Notes under the pieces: model-generated
Database searches by the model: none
The model's input: the letters and a program-made list of their open reading frames with translations, nothing else
Told to the model about the DNA's origin: nothing
Position numbers and translations under genes: made by a program
Origin: Actinoallomurus purpureus
GTDB lineage: Bacteria; Actinomycetota; Actinomycetes; Streptosporangiales; Streptosporangiaceae
Direction: 5' to 3'
Assembly (NCBI RefSeq): GCF_024055795.1
Contig: NZ_JAMXMY010000003.1
Coordinates: 310,001 to 374,000 of the forward strand
DNA length: 64,000 bases
In this document: positions 52,387 to 60,549 of the stretch, in pieces
Numbering within the stretch: the first letter of the stretch is position 1
How the letters are laid out: the number at the start of each line of letters is the position of its first letter

Positions 52387-53136
52387 GTGACGACGATCGC
52401 CCGGCGTGGCTCTTACGGGGTGGACGCTCCGTACGTCCTGTTCGGCCTGGCGTGCGGCGCGGTGGGCTTCGTGTTCGCCGGCATCGGCACGGCGATGGGC
52501 CCCGGTCCTCTGTTCGCCGCGGTGTTCTACCTCCTCGCCGCCGTGATGGCCGTCAGTTTCGTGCTGTACCTGAACGCGACCCGGCGCGGGAAGTTCCAGA
52601 CCTGGGCGGAGATCCTCGACGAGCTCGGGCTGCGCGGCGACGAGCGGCTGCTCGATCTCGGCTGCGGGCGGGGCGCGGTGCTGCTCATGGCGGCGGAGCG
52701 CCTCACGACGGGCCGTGCGGTCGGCGTCGACCTGTGGCGCACCGTCGACCAGTCGGGAAACGCCATCGACGTCACCGAGCGCAACAGTGTGGCGGAGGGC
52801 GTTGGCGACCGGGTCGAGCTGCGGACCGGGGACATGACGGCGCTGCCGTTCGGCGACACGGAGTTCGACGTGATCGTCTCGAACCTGGCCATTCACAACA
52901 TCAAGTCCGCCGAGGGACGCGCGCGGGCCATCGATGAGGCGGTGCGGGTGCTCAAGCCGGGCGGCCGGCTGGTCATCGCGGACATCGTCGCCACCGCCGG
53001 GTACCAGCGCCGGCTCACGGAGCTCGGCGTGGCCGACGTACGCGTCCGGTCCCTCGGTCCGCGCATGTGGTGGGGCGGACCGTGGATGGGCACCCGGCTG
53101 GTCAGCGCCACGAAACCGGCCGAACCCGGATCCTGA
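52387..53136 (+). CDS. Class I SAM-dependent methyltransferase with N-terminal membrane segment
   Basis: A 249-residue protein. Two hydrophobic stretches near residues 15-60 (VLFGLACGAVGFVFAGIGTA, LFAAVFYLLAAVMAVSFVLY) precede a Rossmann methyltransferase with motif I LLDLGCGRGAVLLMAAERL, acidic motif II GVDLWRTVDQSGN, GDMTALPFGDTEFDVIVSNL and VLKPGGRLVIADI. A UbiE-like small-molecule or lipid substrate near the membrane is plausible. The GTG at 52387 follows GGAGGGGGAC; the ATG at 52354 is less well placed. It is monocistronic. Confidence 0.85.
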   Translation: MTTIARRGSYGVDAPYVLFGLACGAVGFVFAGIGTAMGPGPLFAAVFYLLAAVMAVSFVLYLNATRRGKFQTWAEILDELGLRGDERLLDLGCGRGAVLLMAAERLTTGRAVGVDLWRTVDQSGNAIDVTERNSVAEGVGDRVELRTGDMTALPFGDTEFDVIVSNLAIHNIKSAEGRARAIDEAVRVLKPGGRLVIADIVATAGYQRRLTELGVADVRVRSLGPRMWWGGPWMGTRLVSATKPAEPGS

Positions 53137-53184
53137 CCGACCTCCTTGCCCCCGTGCGCTGCCACACGTCCAAGGTCGCGGTGA

Positions 53185-53541
53185 TCATTGTTGAGTCGGC
53201 GCGTCGTCCTCGGTGCGGCCGTCCAGGTGTTCGATCAAGCGGACCTCGTTGTGGAGAAGCCGATCCCGGTGTTCGGAGGTGAGAGATGCCAGCGCATCGG
53301 TGAGCGCCGTGGTCCGCGGCACGTGGACCATCGCCCCGGTGTAGACGCGGCAGCCGGAGCACCAGGAGAGCCCGATGCAGCGTTCGTAGTGCGGCGATCC
53401 GGCCGGGTAGTGACGGTACTGATACGAGCGCACAGCCATGCGACAGGCGGCGCAGACCCAGCGATCGCCCTCCCGGACGAAGTTCGACAGGTCGACCTTG
53501 CGCCAGCGCCGCGCCCCGGGCGTTCCTCTTCAATTAGCCAT
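53185..53541 (-). pseudogene. Small zinc-ribbon protein with nonsense codon 4
   Basis: The ATG at 53541 starts M-A-N followed by TGA, then RGTPGARRWRKVDLSNFVRE, GDRWVCAACRMAVRSYQYRH and ERCIGLSWCSGCRVYTGAMV continue in frame to a stop at 53185. Two CxxC pairs suggest a zinc ribbon, and the N-terminal half looks conserved in sense. Without the stop it would be 118 residues. A start at the internal ATG 53439 would give 84 residues but lose the first CxxC. Either a nonsense mutation, a start elsewhere, or a sequencing error. Confidence 0.6.
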
Positions 53542-53581
53542 ACGGGCATTGTGCTACAAGTGTCCGCCCGTTGAGCGCTCC

Positions 53582-53618
53582 TCCGGTGGCGGTCCCGTCA
53601 TCGCCGGGACCGCCACCG
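53582..53618. terminator. Hairpin followed by TAGGGCTCAGCGG
   Basis: A 14-base perfect stem, CCGGTGGCGGTCCC with GGGACCGCCACCGG, then TAGGGCTCAGCGG. The same form and the same 13-base tail occur at 56464. Its gene is unclear. Confidence 0.6.
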
Positions 53619-53763
53619 GTAGGGCTCAGCGGTCTGGTCAGCGACCAGCTGAGGACCACACCAGCTTGCCGTCCCTGCGCACGCCTGGACAGTGTCACAC
53701 GGCCCCCTAACAAGAAGAGGGTCCCGCGCTGAACGCGCGGACGATCAAGACGCAGGAGATGCC

Positions 53764-53856
53764 ATGACGACGTCCAGCGGTAACTCGACCGAGAAGAAGG
53801 AAGAGTCGTCCAAGCAGGAGTCCGGCTCGCCTTCGGGTGCCCGCGGCTCCAAGTGA
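53764..53856 (+). CDS. Small Ser/Lys/Glu-rich protein with own terminator
   Basis: 30 residues: MTTSSGNSTEKKEESSKQES then GSPSGARGSK. No Cys, no hydrophobic segment. AGGAG lies five bases before the ATG, and a strong terminator follows 28 bases after the stop. The leader (53700-53757) shares CCCGCGCTGA-CG-GCGG and CCCCT-ACAA with the leader of the gene at 54995. Function unknown. Confidence 0.65.
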   Translation: MTTSSGNSTEKKEESSKQESGSPSGARGSK

Positions 53857-53883
53857 CCTGACCGAAGTCGGGTGGCCATATAG

Positions 53884-53937
53884 GTGTCCCGGCGGGGCGA
53901 CGGCTGTACGCCGCCTCCTCCGCCGGGACACTTTTTT
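53884..53937 (+). terminator. Rho-independent terminator
   Basis: GTGTCCCGGCGG pairs with CCGCCGGGACAC across a 24-base loop and is followed by TTTTTT, the best T-run terminator in the window. Confidence 0.9.
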
Positions 53938-53999
53938 GCTACAGGCCTGCCAATAGGCCGCAGAATTGCAAGCGCACGTCGCGTCGCGGCGTCGAGTCG

Positions 54000-54851
54000 T
54001 CAGTGGGAGTGGAAGAGGACCGGGTGTTCGGGGTCGGCGGAGCAGACGAAGAATCCTCCGTGGCCGCCCCGGGCGAGCTCCATGCCGGTCGGGTGTTCCG
54101 CCCGCTCGTACTCCGGTGTCCCGAAAACGAGGTGACGCTCCTCGAGCGGCTGCCATCGGCCGCCGGCGGCCTCGTAGCTGTCGGCCTGGAGCAGCAGGAC
54201 GGTGGGCGCGGCACAGGTGACGCACTCCAGCCGCGCCATGTCGCTCACCGACCAGTCCATGCTGCCGCCGACCTTGAATCCGGGAGCGGTGGCCACCTCG
54301 TCGTACAGGCCCTTGCCCTCGTCCCAGGCCCACAGCCGGTCCCGCAGGTCGGCGGGAAGCTCCTGGTGCCAGGGGTACTCGGTGACCCGCTCCGGGTGCA
54401 GTACGCACGGACGCGGAATCGCGCCGTCGTAGAACCCGGGCAACTCGCCCTCCAGGTCGGGAACGGGCGGCGCTTCCAGGACGTCCGTCACCTCCGCCGC
54501 TCGTCGCCAGACCACCCGGCACGGGGCGTGCTGCGGGCAGCAGTGGTAGCCGACGCACCAGAGAATCTGCACCAGGTCGGTCCCGCGCGGAAAGGCGATC
54601 TCCGGGAAGTCGGCGGCGGTCAGCTGGCCCACCGCGACCATCGGGATCCCCTCGTACTGGTCACAGTCAGACGCCTCACACTGCGGCCACGGCTCGGACG
54701 CCGGCCACAGCAGAGGACCGCCGACATGGCTCTCATGGCGGCCGGGACTGCCAGGGCGAGGATGCAGCCGCACCGTCGTACGGACATGGGCGCCCATGCC
54801 GGGAACGGCCCGCGCGAGGTCCACCGGGGGAGGCGGCGTCGTGAACGTCAC
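54000..54851 (-). CDS. DUF1963 (YwqG-like) family protein
   Basis: A 283-residue protein. The N-terminal half has HESHVGGPLLWPASEPWPQC, IPMVAVGQLTAADFPEIAFP and LVQILWCVGYHCC, resembling the GGxPxxPxxxxWPxC and Q(l)xxxdf features of DUF1963/YwqG. The C-terminal half has FKVGGSMDWSVSDMARLECV, QADSYEAAGGRWQPLEERHL and GGHGGFFVCSADPEHPVLFH. Several Cys pairs may bind metal. The GTG at 54851 follows AACGTCACC without a clear ribosome-binding site. It sits between two small-protein genes, and a broken copy is at 47953. Function unknown. Confidence 0.75.
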   Translation of the reverse strand: MTFTTPPPPVDLARAVPGMGAHVRTTVRLHPRPGSPGRHESHVGGPLLWPASEPWPQCEASDCDQYEGIPMVAVGQLTAADFPEIAFPRGTDLVQILWCVGYHCCPQHAPCRVVWRRAAEVTDVLEAPPVPDLEGELPGFYDGAIPRPCVLHPERVTEYPWHQELPADLRDRLWAWDEGKGLYDEVATAPGFKVGGSMDWSVSDMARLECVTCAAPTVLLLQADSYEAAGGRWQPLEERHLVFGTPEYERAEHPTGMELARGGHGGFFVCSADPEHPVLFHSH

Positions 54852-54994
54852 CGGCCCATTCTGGCCTGCCGGGCCGACGTCGCATCACAGGCATCGGACT
54901 TTGTTGCACATCTCGGTCACTCCCGGACAGTACTGGTCGCCCCCTCACAAAGAGGATGGCCCGCGCTGACGTGCGGTTGACGAAGGAGACGGGA

Positions 54995-55162
54995 ATGAGC
55001 AAGGAGAGCAGCGACAGGAACGGTCGCGACGGGGGCGGCGGTACCTCCCGTACGGTCACCACCACCGGCAACCACAGGCCGTTCAACTCGCCCAACAAGT
55101 CGGGCGGCTCGGACAACAAGTCGGGCGGCTCGGACAACAAGTCGGGCGGCTCGGGCAGCTGA
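54995..55162 (+). CDS. Small Ser/Gly/Asn protein with tandem repeats
   Basis: 55 residues, opening MSKESSDRNGRDGGGG and ending in three copies of a seven-residue unit NKSGGSD. The unit is encoded by 21-base DNA repeats at 55094, 55115 and 55136. AAGGAG lies seven bases before the ATG, and a strong hairpin follows at 55212. The leader resembles that of the gene at 53764. No signal peptide, Cys or hydrophobic stretch is visible. Function unknown. Confidence 0.65.
   Translation: MSKESSDRNGRDGGGGTSRTVTTTGNHRPFNSPNKSGGSDNKSGGSDNKSGGSGS
55094..55156. repeat. Three 21-bp tandem repeats
   Basis: AACAAGTCGGGCGGCTCGGA followed by C, repeated in frame within the small gene; the third unit ends in GGC. 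Confidence 0.9.
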
Positions 55163-55211
55163 GGGAACTCGAACCCGTGCCTGATCCCTGATCGGAGCAG
55201 GTGAACATAAG

Positions 55212-55257
55212 ACGTCCTGGCGAGGCGGCGGCTCAAGCCGCTGCTTCGCCAGGACGT
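55212..55257 (+). terminator. Rho-independent terminator
   Basis: ACGTCCTGGCGA pairs with TCGCCAGGACGT around an inner GGCGGCGGC/GCCGCTGC stem, followed by TCTTCGTTG. Confidence 0.8.
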
Positions 55258-55326
55258 TCTTCGTTGTCAGGTGTTTGAAACCACCGGCGGATCTCTCCGC
55301 AACCTGCGCCTTCGCGCCGAAACCTT

Positions 55327-55371
55327 CTAGGGGCGTACGTAGGGCCGGGTCATGATCTCTATGTTGTGGCC
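55327..55371 (-). pseudogene. Remnant of a second VOC gene (last 14 codons)
   Basis: On the minus strand it reads GHNIEIMTRPYVRP and a stop, matching GHNMEIMTRTYVRP at the end of the intact gene at 51655. Similarity ends at 55371. It shows that this locus once carried a duplicate of that region. Confidence 0.75.
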
Positions 55372-55384
55372 GGGTCGTCGAATT

Positions 55385-55455
55385 GCTCGGTGAAGGACCG
55401 AGCCGGGCGGCGGTCCGCGGTGTTTGGTAGCGGTTTCCGGCTGCGGTCACCGAGC
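55385..55455. repeat. 71-bp hairpin element, copy 2
   Basis: Ends in a perfect inverted pair GCTCGGTGA / TCACCGAGC. It has exactly the same length as 48730-48800. Confidence 0.7.
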
Positions 55456-55534
55456 TTTCGGCGCGGACCTGGGCCGGGTCGTGGGCTTGGCACGATGGCC
55501 TCACGTGACGGACGCCGTTGGTACGGTGCGCGCC

Positions 55535-56083
55535 ATGGCCGATCACGCGTTCCCGCTGCTGGACCGCATCCGGGAAGATCACGAACTCGCCGCGCTCATG
55601 GCCTGGTTCGAGTTCGACCTGAGGGGAGCGGATCACGTCGAGTTCGTGGAGCTCGCCTCGGGCGCCAGGCTCGACCCGGTCGCGGGCTGCGGCGCCGGCG
55701 GCACCTACTTCCTCTGTGGGGACGGCACCGGTGAGGACCGGCCCGTCCTGTATGCCGACTCCGAAGGAAGCGCCGCCCTCTTCGCCGACGACCTGCGCGG
55801 CGCGCTGACGATCCTCGTCGGCCTGCCCGCGTGGCAGAACTGCCACTTCTCCCGGCCTGGAGGCATTGAGGCGACGATCGCCGAAGCCGAGGAGTTCCAT
55901 CAGGAACGCCTGGAAGACGATCCGGACTACGGCGACGACAGCGCGACGGTCGCCGAGGCGCTCGGCCTCGACCTCGCGCCGCGCCCTGAACTCATCCGGC
56001 GGCTGCACGCCGCCTGGTCGCGGACCCTGCCGGACTACGTTCTCCTCAACGAGGAGAACGGCTCCTACCACGTGTTGTTCTGA
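55535..56083 (+). CDS. Hypothetical protein (possible SUKH-like)
   Basis: A 182-residue acidic cytosolic protein: HAFPLLDRIREDHELAALMA, ARLDPVAGCGAGGTYFLCGD, GEDRPVLYADSEGSAALFAD and LVGLPAWQNCHFSRPG. The GTYFLxG...RPVLYADSEG pattern weakly recalls SMI1/KNR4 (SUKH) immunity-type proteins, but I do not consider it proved. The ATG at 55535 is the best start; a GTG at 55505 is possible. It lies 17 bases upstream of the next small gene and is probably cotranscribed. Confidence 0.65.
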   Translation: MADHAFPLLDRIREDHELAALMAWFEFDLRGADHVEFVELASGARLDPVAGCGAGGTYFLCGDGTGEDRPVLYADSEGSAALFADDLRGALTILVGLPAWQNCHFSRPGGIEATIAEAEEFHQERLEDDPDYGDDSATVAEALGLDLAPRPELIRRLHAAWSRTLPDYVLLNEENGSYHVLF

Positions 56084-56100
56084 TCGGTCATGATGCCGAC

Positions 56101-56325
56101 ATGGTTGCTCCAGAGGGCTTCGACTACACGGTCCGCGCGGATGGCTCGGTGTTCATCGAGCACCGGGGCCGCCCCGCGACGACTGTGCGCGGCGACCGGG
56201 CGGCGGCGTTCCTGAACGAGGTCGAGTTGGACGACCCGCAGGAGGTCATGGCGCGTTGGACGGGTAACTATCGGCGCGGCAACGAGCGCACCGCGAAGAA
56301 CCACCCGCGTAACGCCCACCGCTGA
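56101..56325 (+). CDS. Conserved small hypothetical protein
   Basis: 74 residues: FDYTVRADGSVFIEHRGRPA, TTVRGDRAAAFLNEVELDDP, QEVMARWTGNYRRGNERTAK. From memory, small proteins with the same VRADGSV...HRGR...LRG..AA.FL...TGNxxRGNE layout are widespread in actinomycetes, without assigned function. It looks like a compact, possibly nucleic-acid-binding domain with a basic tail. Start ATG 56101, 17 bases after the previous gene. Confidence 0.7.
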   Translation: MVAPEGFDYTVRADGSVFIEHRGRPATTVRGDRAAAFLNEVELDDPQEVMARWTGNYRRGNERTAKNHPRNAHR

Positions 56326-56463
56326 ACGCGGCGCACGGCGGTGGAGGTGCGCCGGGTGCGGTCCACACGCCGGTCGCTGAGCTGTTCGCGCCGCTGGTGT
56401 CCGTTCCGGCCGATGGTCGCATCGGACCGACTCGCTGAGTCGCGGTCCCCTTTGGTGGCGGTT

Positions 56464-56497
56464 CCGGCGGCGGTCCCGCCGGGGGGACCGCCGCCGG
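56464..56497 (-). terminator. Hairpin terminator of xylAB
   Basis: A 14-base perfect stem, CCGGCGGCGGTCCC with GGGACCGCCGCCGG, located just past the xylB stop codon on the minus strand. The flank TAGGGCTCAGCGG, which contains the end of xylB, also follows the hairpin at 53582. Confidence 0.75.
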
Positions 56498-56503
56498 TAG
56501 GGC

Positions 56504-57886
56504 TCAGCGGGACAGGATGTGGTCGCGGGCCTCGGCGTACCGCTCCCGGATCGCCGGGACCGCGTCGGCCTCGTACGTCTCCAGGCCCTTGCGCTCCCAG
56601 CGCGGCGGCTCGGCCGCTCCGGACAGCGCCCACGCGGCCTGGGCGGCCGCGCCCTCGGCGACGTACTCGCCGGTGGGCGGGACCAGCACGGGCCGGCCGA
56701 AGATCGTCGGCGCGATGCGGCGTACGGCCTCCGAGCGCGCGGCGCCGCCGATGAGCAGCACCCGCTCGGCCCGTACGCCTTGGGCGAGGAGCGCGTCGAG
56801 GCCGTCGGCCAGGCCGCACAGCATGCCCTCGATCGCCGCCCGCGCGAGGTGCGCCGGCGTGGATGTGGACAGGCGCAGGCCGTGCACCGATCCGGTGGCG
56901 TCCGGCCGGTTCGGCGTGCGCTCGCCCTCCAGGTACGGCACGAGCACCAGGCCGTCCGCGCCGGGCGGCGCGGACAGCGCCAGCCGGGAGACCTCCTGGT
57001 GGTCGACGCCGAGCAGGGTCGCGGCGGCGTCGAGCACTCGGGCTGCGTTGAGCGTGCAGGCCAGCGGCAGGTACCGGCCGGTCGCGTCGGCGAACCCGGC
57101 GACGTCCCCGGCCGGGTCGGCGGACGCGCGCTCGGCGGCGGTGAACACCGTCCCGGACGTGCCGAGGGACACGACGACGTCACCGGGCCGGATGCCCAGG
57201 CCGAGCGCCGCGCCCATGTTGTCGCCGGTCCCGGCCGACACGAGCGCGCCGGACGGCGTACGGCCGGCGGCCTCGGCCGGGGCCAGGACGCGCGGCAGCG
57301 CGGGGACCCGCCCGAACGCCATCTCCAGCAGGTCGGTGCGGTACTCCCCGGTGGCGGGGGACCAGTAGCCGGTGCCGGAGGCGTCGCCCCGGTCGGTGAC
57401 GAACTCGCCGGTCAGCCGCCAGGTGAGGTAGTCGTGCGGCAGGCACACCGACGCCGTACGGGCGGCGGCGTCCGGTTCGTGCCGGGCCAGCCACCGCAGC
57501 TTGGTCACCGTGAACGACGCGACCGGCACGCTGCCGACCGCGGCCGCCCACTTTCCGGGCCCCCCGAGCTCCTCGACGAGGTCGCGGGCCGCGTCGGCGG
57601 AGCGGGTGTCGTTCCACAGCAGCGCAGGACGGACCACCTCACCCGCCTCCGACAGGCACACCATGCCGTGCTGCTGCGCCGCGACGCCGATCGCGGCGAC
57701 GTCGTCCAGGCCGCCCGCCGCCTCGACGGCGTGGCCGAGCGCGTCCCACCAGGCGGCCGGGTCGGCCTCGGTGCCGCCGGCGTGCGGGGCCTGGCCGGCG
57801 CGCACGACCACGCCGGTGGCGGCGTCGGCCACGACCACCTTGCACGACTGGGTCGACGAGTCGACCCCCGCCACCAGCGTGCTCAT
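56504..57886 (-). CDS. xylB: Xylulokinase
   Basis: A 460-residue FGGY kinase: [81 protein letters not shown] and [20 protein letters not shown]. It phosphorylates D-xylulose to xylulose 5-phosphate, feeding the pentose-phosphate pathway. The catalytic Asp lies in GTGDNMGAA. The ATG at 57886 follows the xylA stop by 34 bases, so xylA-xylB is one operon. The hairpin at 56464 terminates it. Divergent ROK regulator controls it. Confidence 0.93.
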   Translation of the reverse strand: MSTLVAGVDSSTQSCKVVVADAATGVVVRAGQAPHAGGTEADPAAWWDALGHAVEAAGGLDDVAAIGVAAQQHGMVCLSEAGEVVRPALLWNDTRSADAARDLVEELGGPGKWAAAVGSVPVASFTVTKLRWLARHEPDAAARTASVCLPHDYLTWRLTGEFVTDRGDASGTGYWSPATGEYRTDLLEMAFGRVPALPRVLAPAEAAGRTPSGALVSAGTGDNMGAALGLGIRPGDVVVSLGTSGTVFTAAERASADPAGDVAGFADATGRYLPLACTLNAARVLDAAATLLGVDHQEVSRLALSAPPGADGLVLVPYLEGERTPNRPDATGSVHGLRLSTSTPAHLARAAIEGMLCGLADGLDALLAQGVRAERVLLIGGAARSEAVRRIAPTIFGRPVLVPPTGEYVAEGAAAQAAWALSGAAEPPRWERKGLETYEADAVPAIRERYAEARDHILSR

Positions 57887-57920
57887 CGTCGCCTCCGGAT
57901 CGGCGCCGTCATGCGACCGT

Positions 57921-59063
57921 TCATCGGGCGCCGAGGATGTGCTCGACGGCCAGCTGGTCGAGGCGCTCGTAGTGGTACGCGCGCTGCCCGGCGGCCTCGA
58001 CGTCGAAGTCGTCCTCGGCCAGGTGCTCGTACGTCTCGCCGGGCCCGAGGGTCGGCACCGCCAGCTGGTCGGTGCGCGAGGCGGCGAGGGCCTCCTGCAC
58101 CTCCGGGTCGGCGCGGAACGCCCGCGCCCGCTCCTTCAGGATGAGGTACGTCCGCATGTTCGCGGCGGCCGAGGCCCAGACGCCGGAGATGTCCTCGGTG
58201 CGGCTCGGCTTGTAGTCGAAGTGGCGCGGCCCCTCGTACCCGCCGTTCTCCAGCAGGTCGACGAGGAAGAACGCGCTCTTCAGGTCGCCGTGGCCGAAGA
58301 CGAGGTCCTGGTCGTACTTCGGGCCGTGCTGGCCGTTCAGGTCGATGTGGAAGAGCTTGCCGTGCCACAGTGCCTGGGCGATGCCGTGCACGAAGTTCAT
58401 CCCGGCCATCTGCTCGTGCCCGACCTCGGGGTTGAGGCCGACCATGTCGGCGTGCTCGAGCGAGCCGATGAACGCCAGCGCGTGGCCGATCGTGGGCAGG
58501 AGGATGTCGCCGCGCGGCTCGTTCGGCTTCGGCTCCAGCGCGAAGCGGATGCCGTAGCCCTTGTCGGTGACGTATTCGGCGAGCAGGTCGATGGCCTCGC
58601 GGAACCGGTCGAGCGCGACGCGCACGTCCTTGGCGCCGTCGGACTCGGCGCCCTCACGTCCGCCCCAGAAGACGTACGTCTCGGCGCCCAGCTCGGAGGC
58701 CAGGTCGAGATTGCGCATGACCTTGCGGATGGCGTAGCGGCGGATGTCGCGGTCGTTGGAGGTGAACGCGCCGTCCTTGAACACCGGGTGGGTGAACAGA
58801 TTCGTGGTCGCCATCGGCACCTTGAGGCCGGTCTCGTCGAGGGCCTTGCGGAACGCCGCGATCGCCTTGTCCCGGTCCGGCTCGACCGCGAGGAGGTCGT
58901 CGTCGTGGAACGTCACCCCGTAGGCGCCGAGCTCCGCGAGCCGGTGCACCGACTCCACCGGGTCCAGCGGGGGCCGGGTGGCGTCGCCGAACGGGTCGCG
59001 CGCCTGCCAGCCGACGGTCCACAGCCCGAAGGTGAACTTGTCCCCAGGGGTGGGTTCGAACAT
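57921..59063 (-). CDS. xylA: Xylose isomerase
   Basis: A 380-residue actinomycete-type xylose isomerase. It has [18 protein letters not shown], catalytic His53 and Asp56 in [25 protein letters not shown], metal-site [11 protein letters not shown] and [18 protein letters not shown], and [20 protein letters not shown]. It interconverts D-xylose and D-xylulose with Mg or Co. The ATG at 59063 follows GGAGACGAC. It is the first gene of the xylAB operon, divergent from a ROK repressor. Confidence 0.96.
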   Translation of the reverse strand: MFEPTPGDKFTFGLWTVGWQARDPFGDATRPPLDPVESVHRLAELGAYGVTFHDDDLLAVEPDRDKAIAAFRKALDETGLKVPMATTNLFTHPVFKDGAFTSNDRDIRRYAIRKVMRNLDLASELGAETYVFWGGREGAESDGAKDVRVALDRFREAIDLLAEYVTDKGYGIRFALEPKPNEPRGDILLPTIGHALAFIGSLEHADMVGLNPEVGHEQMAGMNFVHGIAQALWHGKLFHIDLNGQHGPKYDQDLVFGHGDLKSAFFLVDLLENGGYEGPRHFDYKPSRTEDISGVWASAAANMRTYLILKERARAFRADPEVQEALAASRTDQLAVPTLGPGETYEHLAEDDFDVEAAGQRAYHYERLDQLAVEHILGAR

Positions 59064-59087
59064 GTCGTCTCCTCAATTCGTTCAGGC

Positions 59088-59149
59088 TCTGGACTAATTA
59101 AAACCCGCAGGTGCCAAGTGTCAACAGGGAGGACGTCTAATGATTAGTC
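59088..59149. promoter_or_regulatory. XylR-type operator region
   Basis: CTAAT-G-ATTAG at 59137-59147 is an 11-base palindrome inside GTCTAATGATTAGTC. A related half-site GGACTAATTAA lies at 59089 on the xylA side. Both suit a ROK-family XylR that represses xylAB and itself. Confidence 0.6.
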
Positions 59150-59150
59150 T

Positions 59151-60404
59151 GTGAGCATGCGGAATGAGATCACGCCCGTCAGGCACGGCACCATGCGCGC
59201 CCGAAACCTGGCCGTGGTGCTGGGTGAGATCTCCCGCCGGCAGCCGGTGAGCCGTGCCCGCCTCGCCGACGTCACCGGCTTCACCAAGACCACCGTATCC
59301 AGTCTCGTCGCCGCGCTGAAGGACGCCGGCCTGGTCCGGGAGGACGGGCCCGTACGGGACGGCGAACGCGGCCGCCCCGCCACGGCCGTGTCGGTCAACG
59401 GCGACCGCGTCGCGGGCCTCGGCCTGGAGGTCAACGTCGACTACCTGGCCGCCTGCGTGCTCGACCTGGGGCGGCGGATCCGGCACCGGCACATCGTCGC
59501 CGCCGACAACCGGGCCCGAGACCCCGAGCGCGTCATCGGCGCGCTGACGGACCTGGCCGAGCGGGCGATCGCCGCGGCGGGGGAGCAGGACCTGACGGTC
59601 GCCGGCGCGGTCGTCGCGCTGCCGGGCACCCTCGACCGGGCCGGCGGCCGCGTGCGGACCGCCCCCAACCTGGGCTGGCGCGACGTCGCGGCCGGGGACC
59701 TGCTGACCGCCGGCCTGCCGCCGCTCGCGCTGCCCGCCGACCAGGACAACGAGGCGAACCTCGCCGCCCTCGGCGAGCTGTGGTTCGGCGACGGCCCGGA
59801 GCTCGGCTCGTACGTCCACGTCTCCGGGGAGATCGGCGTCGGCGCGGGCATCGTCGTCGACGGCCGGGTCTTCCGCGGCGCGCACGGCTTCGCCGGCGAG
59901 CTCGGCCACGTCGTCGTCGACCCGGCCGGGCCGCCCTGCGCGTGCGGCGGCCGCGGCTGCCTGGAACAGGTCGCCGGCCAGGAGGCGATCCTGCGGGCGG
60001 CGGGCCTCCCCGACGTCACCGCGACCTCCACCGCCGGCCCCGACGGCCCCCTGTCCGCCCTCGTCACCCTCCTGAACGACGGCGACGAGCGCGCGCTGTC
60101 GGCGGTACGCCGCGCAGGGGACGCGCTGGGACGGGCGCTCGGTGCCGCCGTCAACCTCCTCGACCCGGACACCATCGTGCTCGGCGGCATCTTCTCCGCC
60201 CTCGCCCCGTGGGCGTGCCCCGCCGTCGAGGCGGCGCTCGCGGGCGGCACCGGCGTCGTCCGGAGCGCGCCGCCCCGCCTGGCCGTCTCCCGCCTGGGCG
60301 GCGACGCCGCCGCCCTGGGCGCCGCCGCGCTCGTCGTCGAACGCGTCATGAACGACCCCGCCCGCCTCCTCACCGAGGGATCGCCGAGGCCGCACGAACG
60401 GTGA
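59151..60404 (+). CDS. xylR: ROK-family transcriptional repressor (XylR-like)
   Basis: A 417-residue ROK protein. The N-terminal winged helix reads RARNLAVVLGEISRRQPVSR, ARLADVTGFTKTTVSSLVAA. The ROK domain has GLGLEVNVDYLAACVLDLGR, DNEANLAALGELWFGDGPEL and the zinc motif CACGGRGCLEQVAG. It lacks a strong kinase signature, as regulators do. The start is GTG 59151 or ATG 59157. It is divergent from xylAB with palindromic sites between; xylose is the presumed inducer. Confidence 0.9.
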   Translation: MSMRNEITPVRHGTMRARNLAVVLGEISRRQPVSRARLADVTGFTKTTVSSLVAALKDAGLVREDGPVRDGERGRPATAVSVNGDRVAGLGLEVNVDYLAACVLDLGRRIRHRHIVAADNRARDPERVIGALTDLAERAIAAAGEQDLTVAGAVVALPGTLDRAGGRVRTAPNLGWRDVAAGDLLTAGLPPLALPADQDNEANLAALGELWFGDGPELGSYVHVSGEIGVGAGIVVDGRVFRGAHGFAGELGHVVVDPAGPPCACGGRGCLEQVAGQEAILRAAGLPDVTATSTAGPDGPLSALVTLLNDGDERALSAVRRAGDALGRALGAAVNLLDPDTIVLGGIFSALAPWACPAVEAALAGGTGVVRSAPPRLAVSRLGGDAAALGAAALVVERVMNDPARLLTEGSPRPHER

Positions 60405-60549
60405 CGAAGGCGAACATGTCAGAGCCGCGGAAAACGACGGCATGGCGGCTTGTTTCCATTTTGTGATCATGCGTCGGACAACCTGATGTCGGAGGGGTTC
60501 GTCCTCTCTTCCGCGTGAAGATCACGCGAACCATTCATTCGACCCTTAG

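Noticed and set aside
55535-56083. Firm SUKH immunity protein call for the 182-residue protein
   Set aside because: Only a weak pattern resemblance; no toxin gene is adjacent, so I left it as hypothetical.
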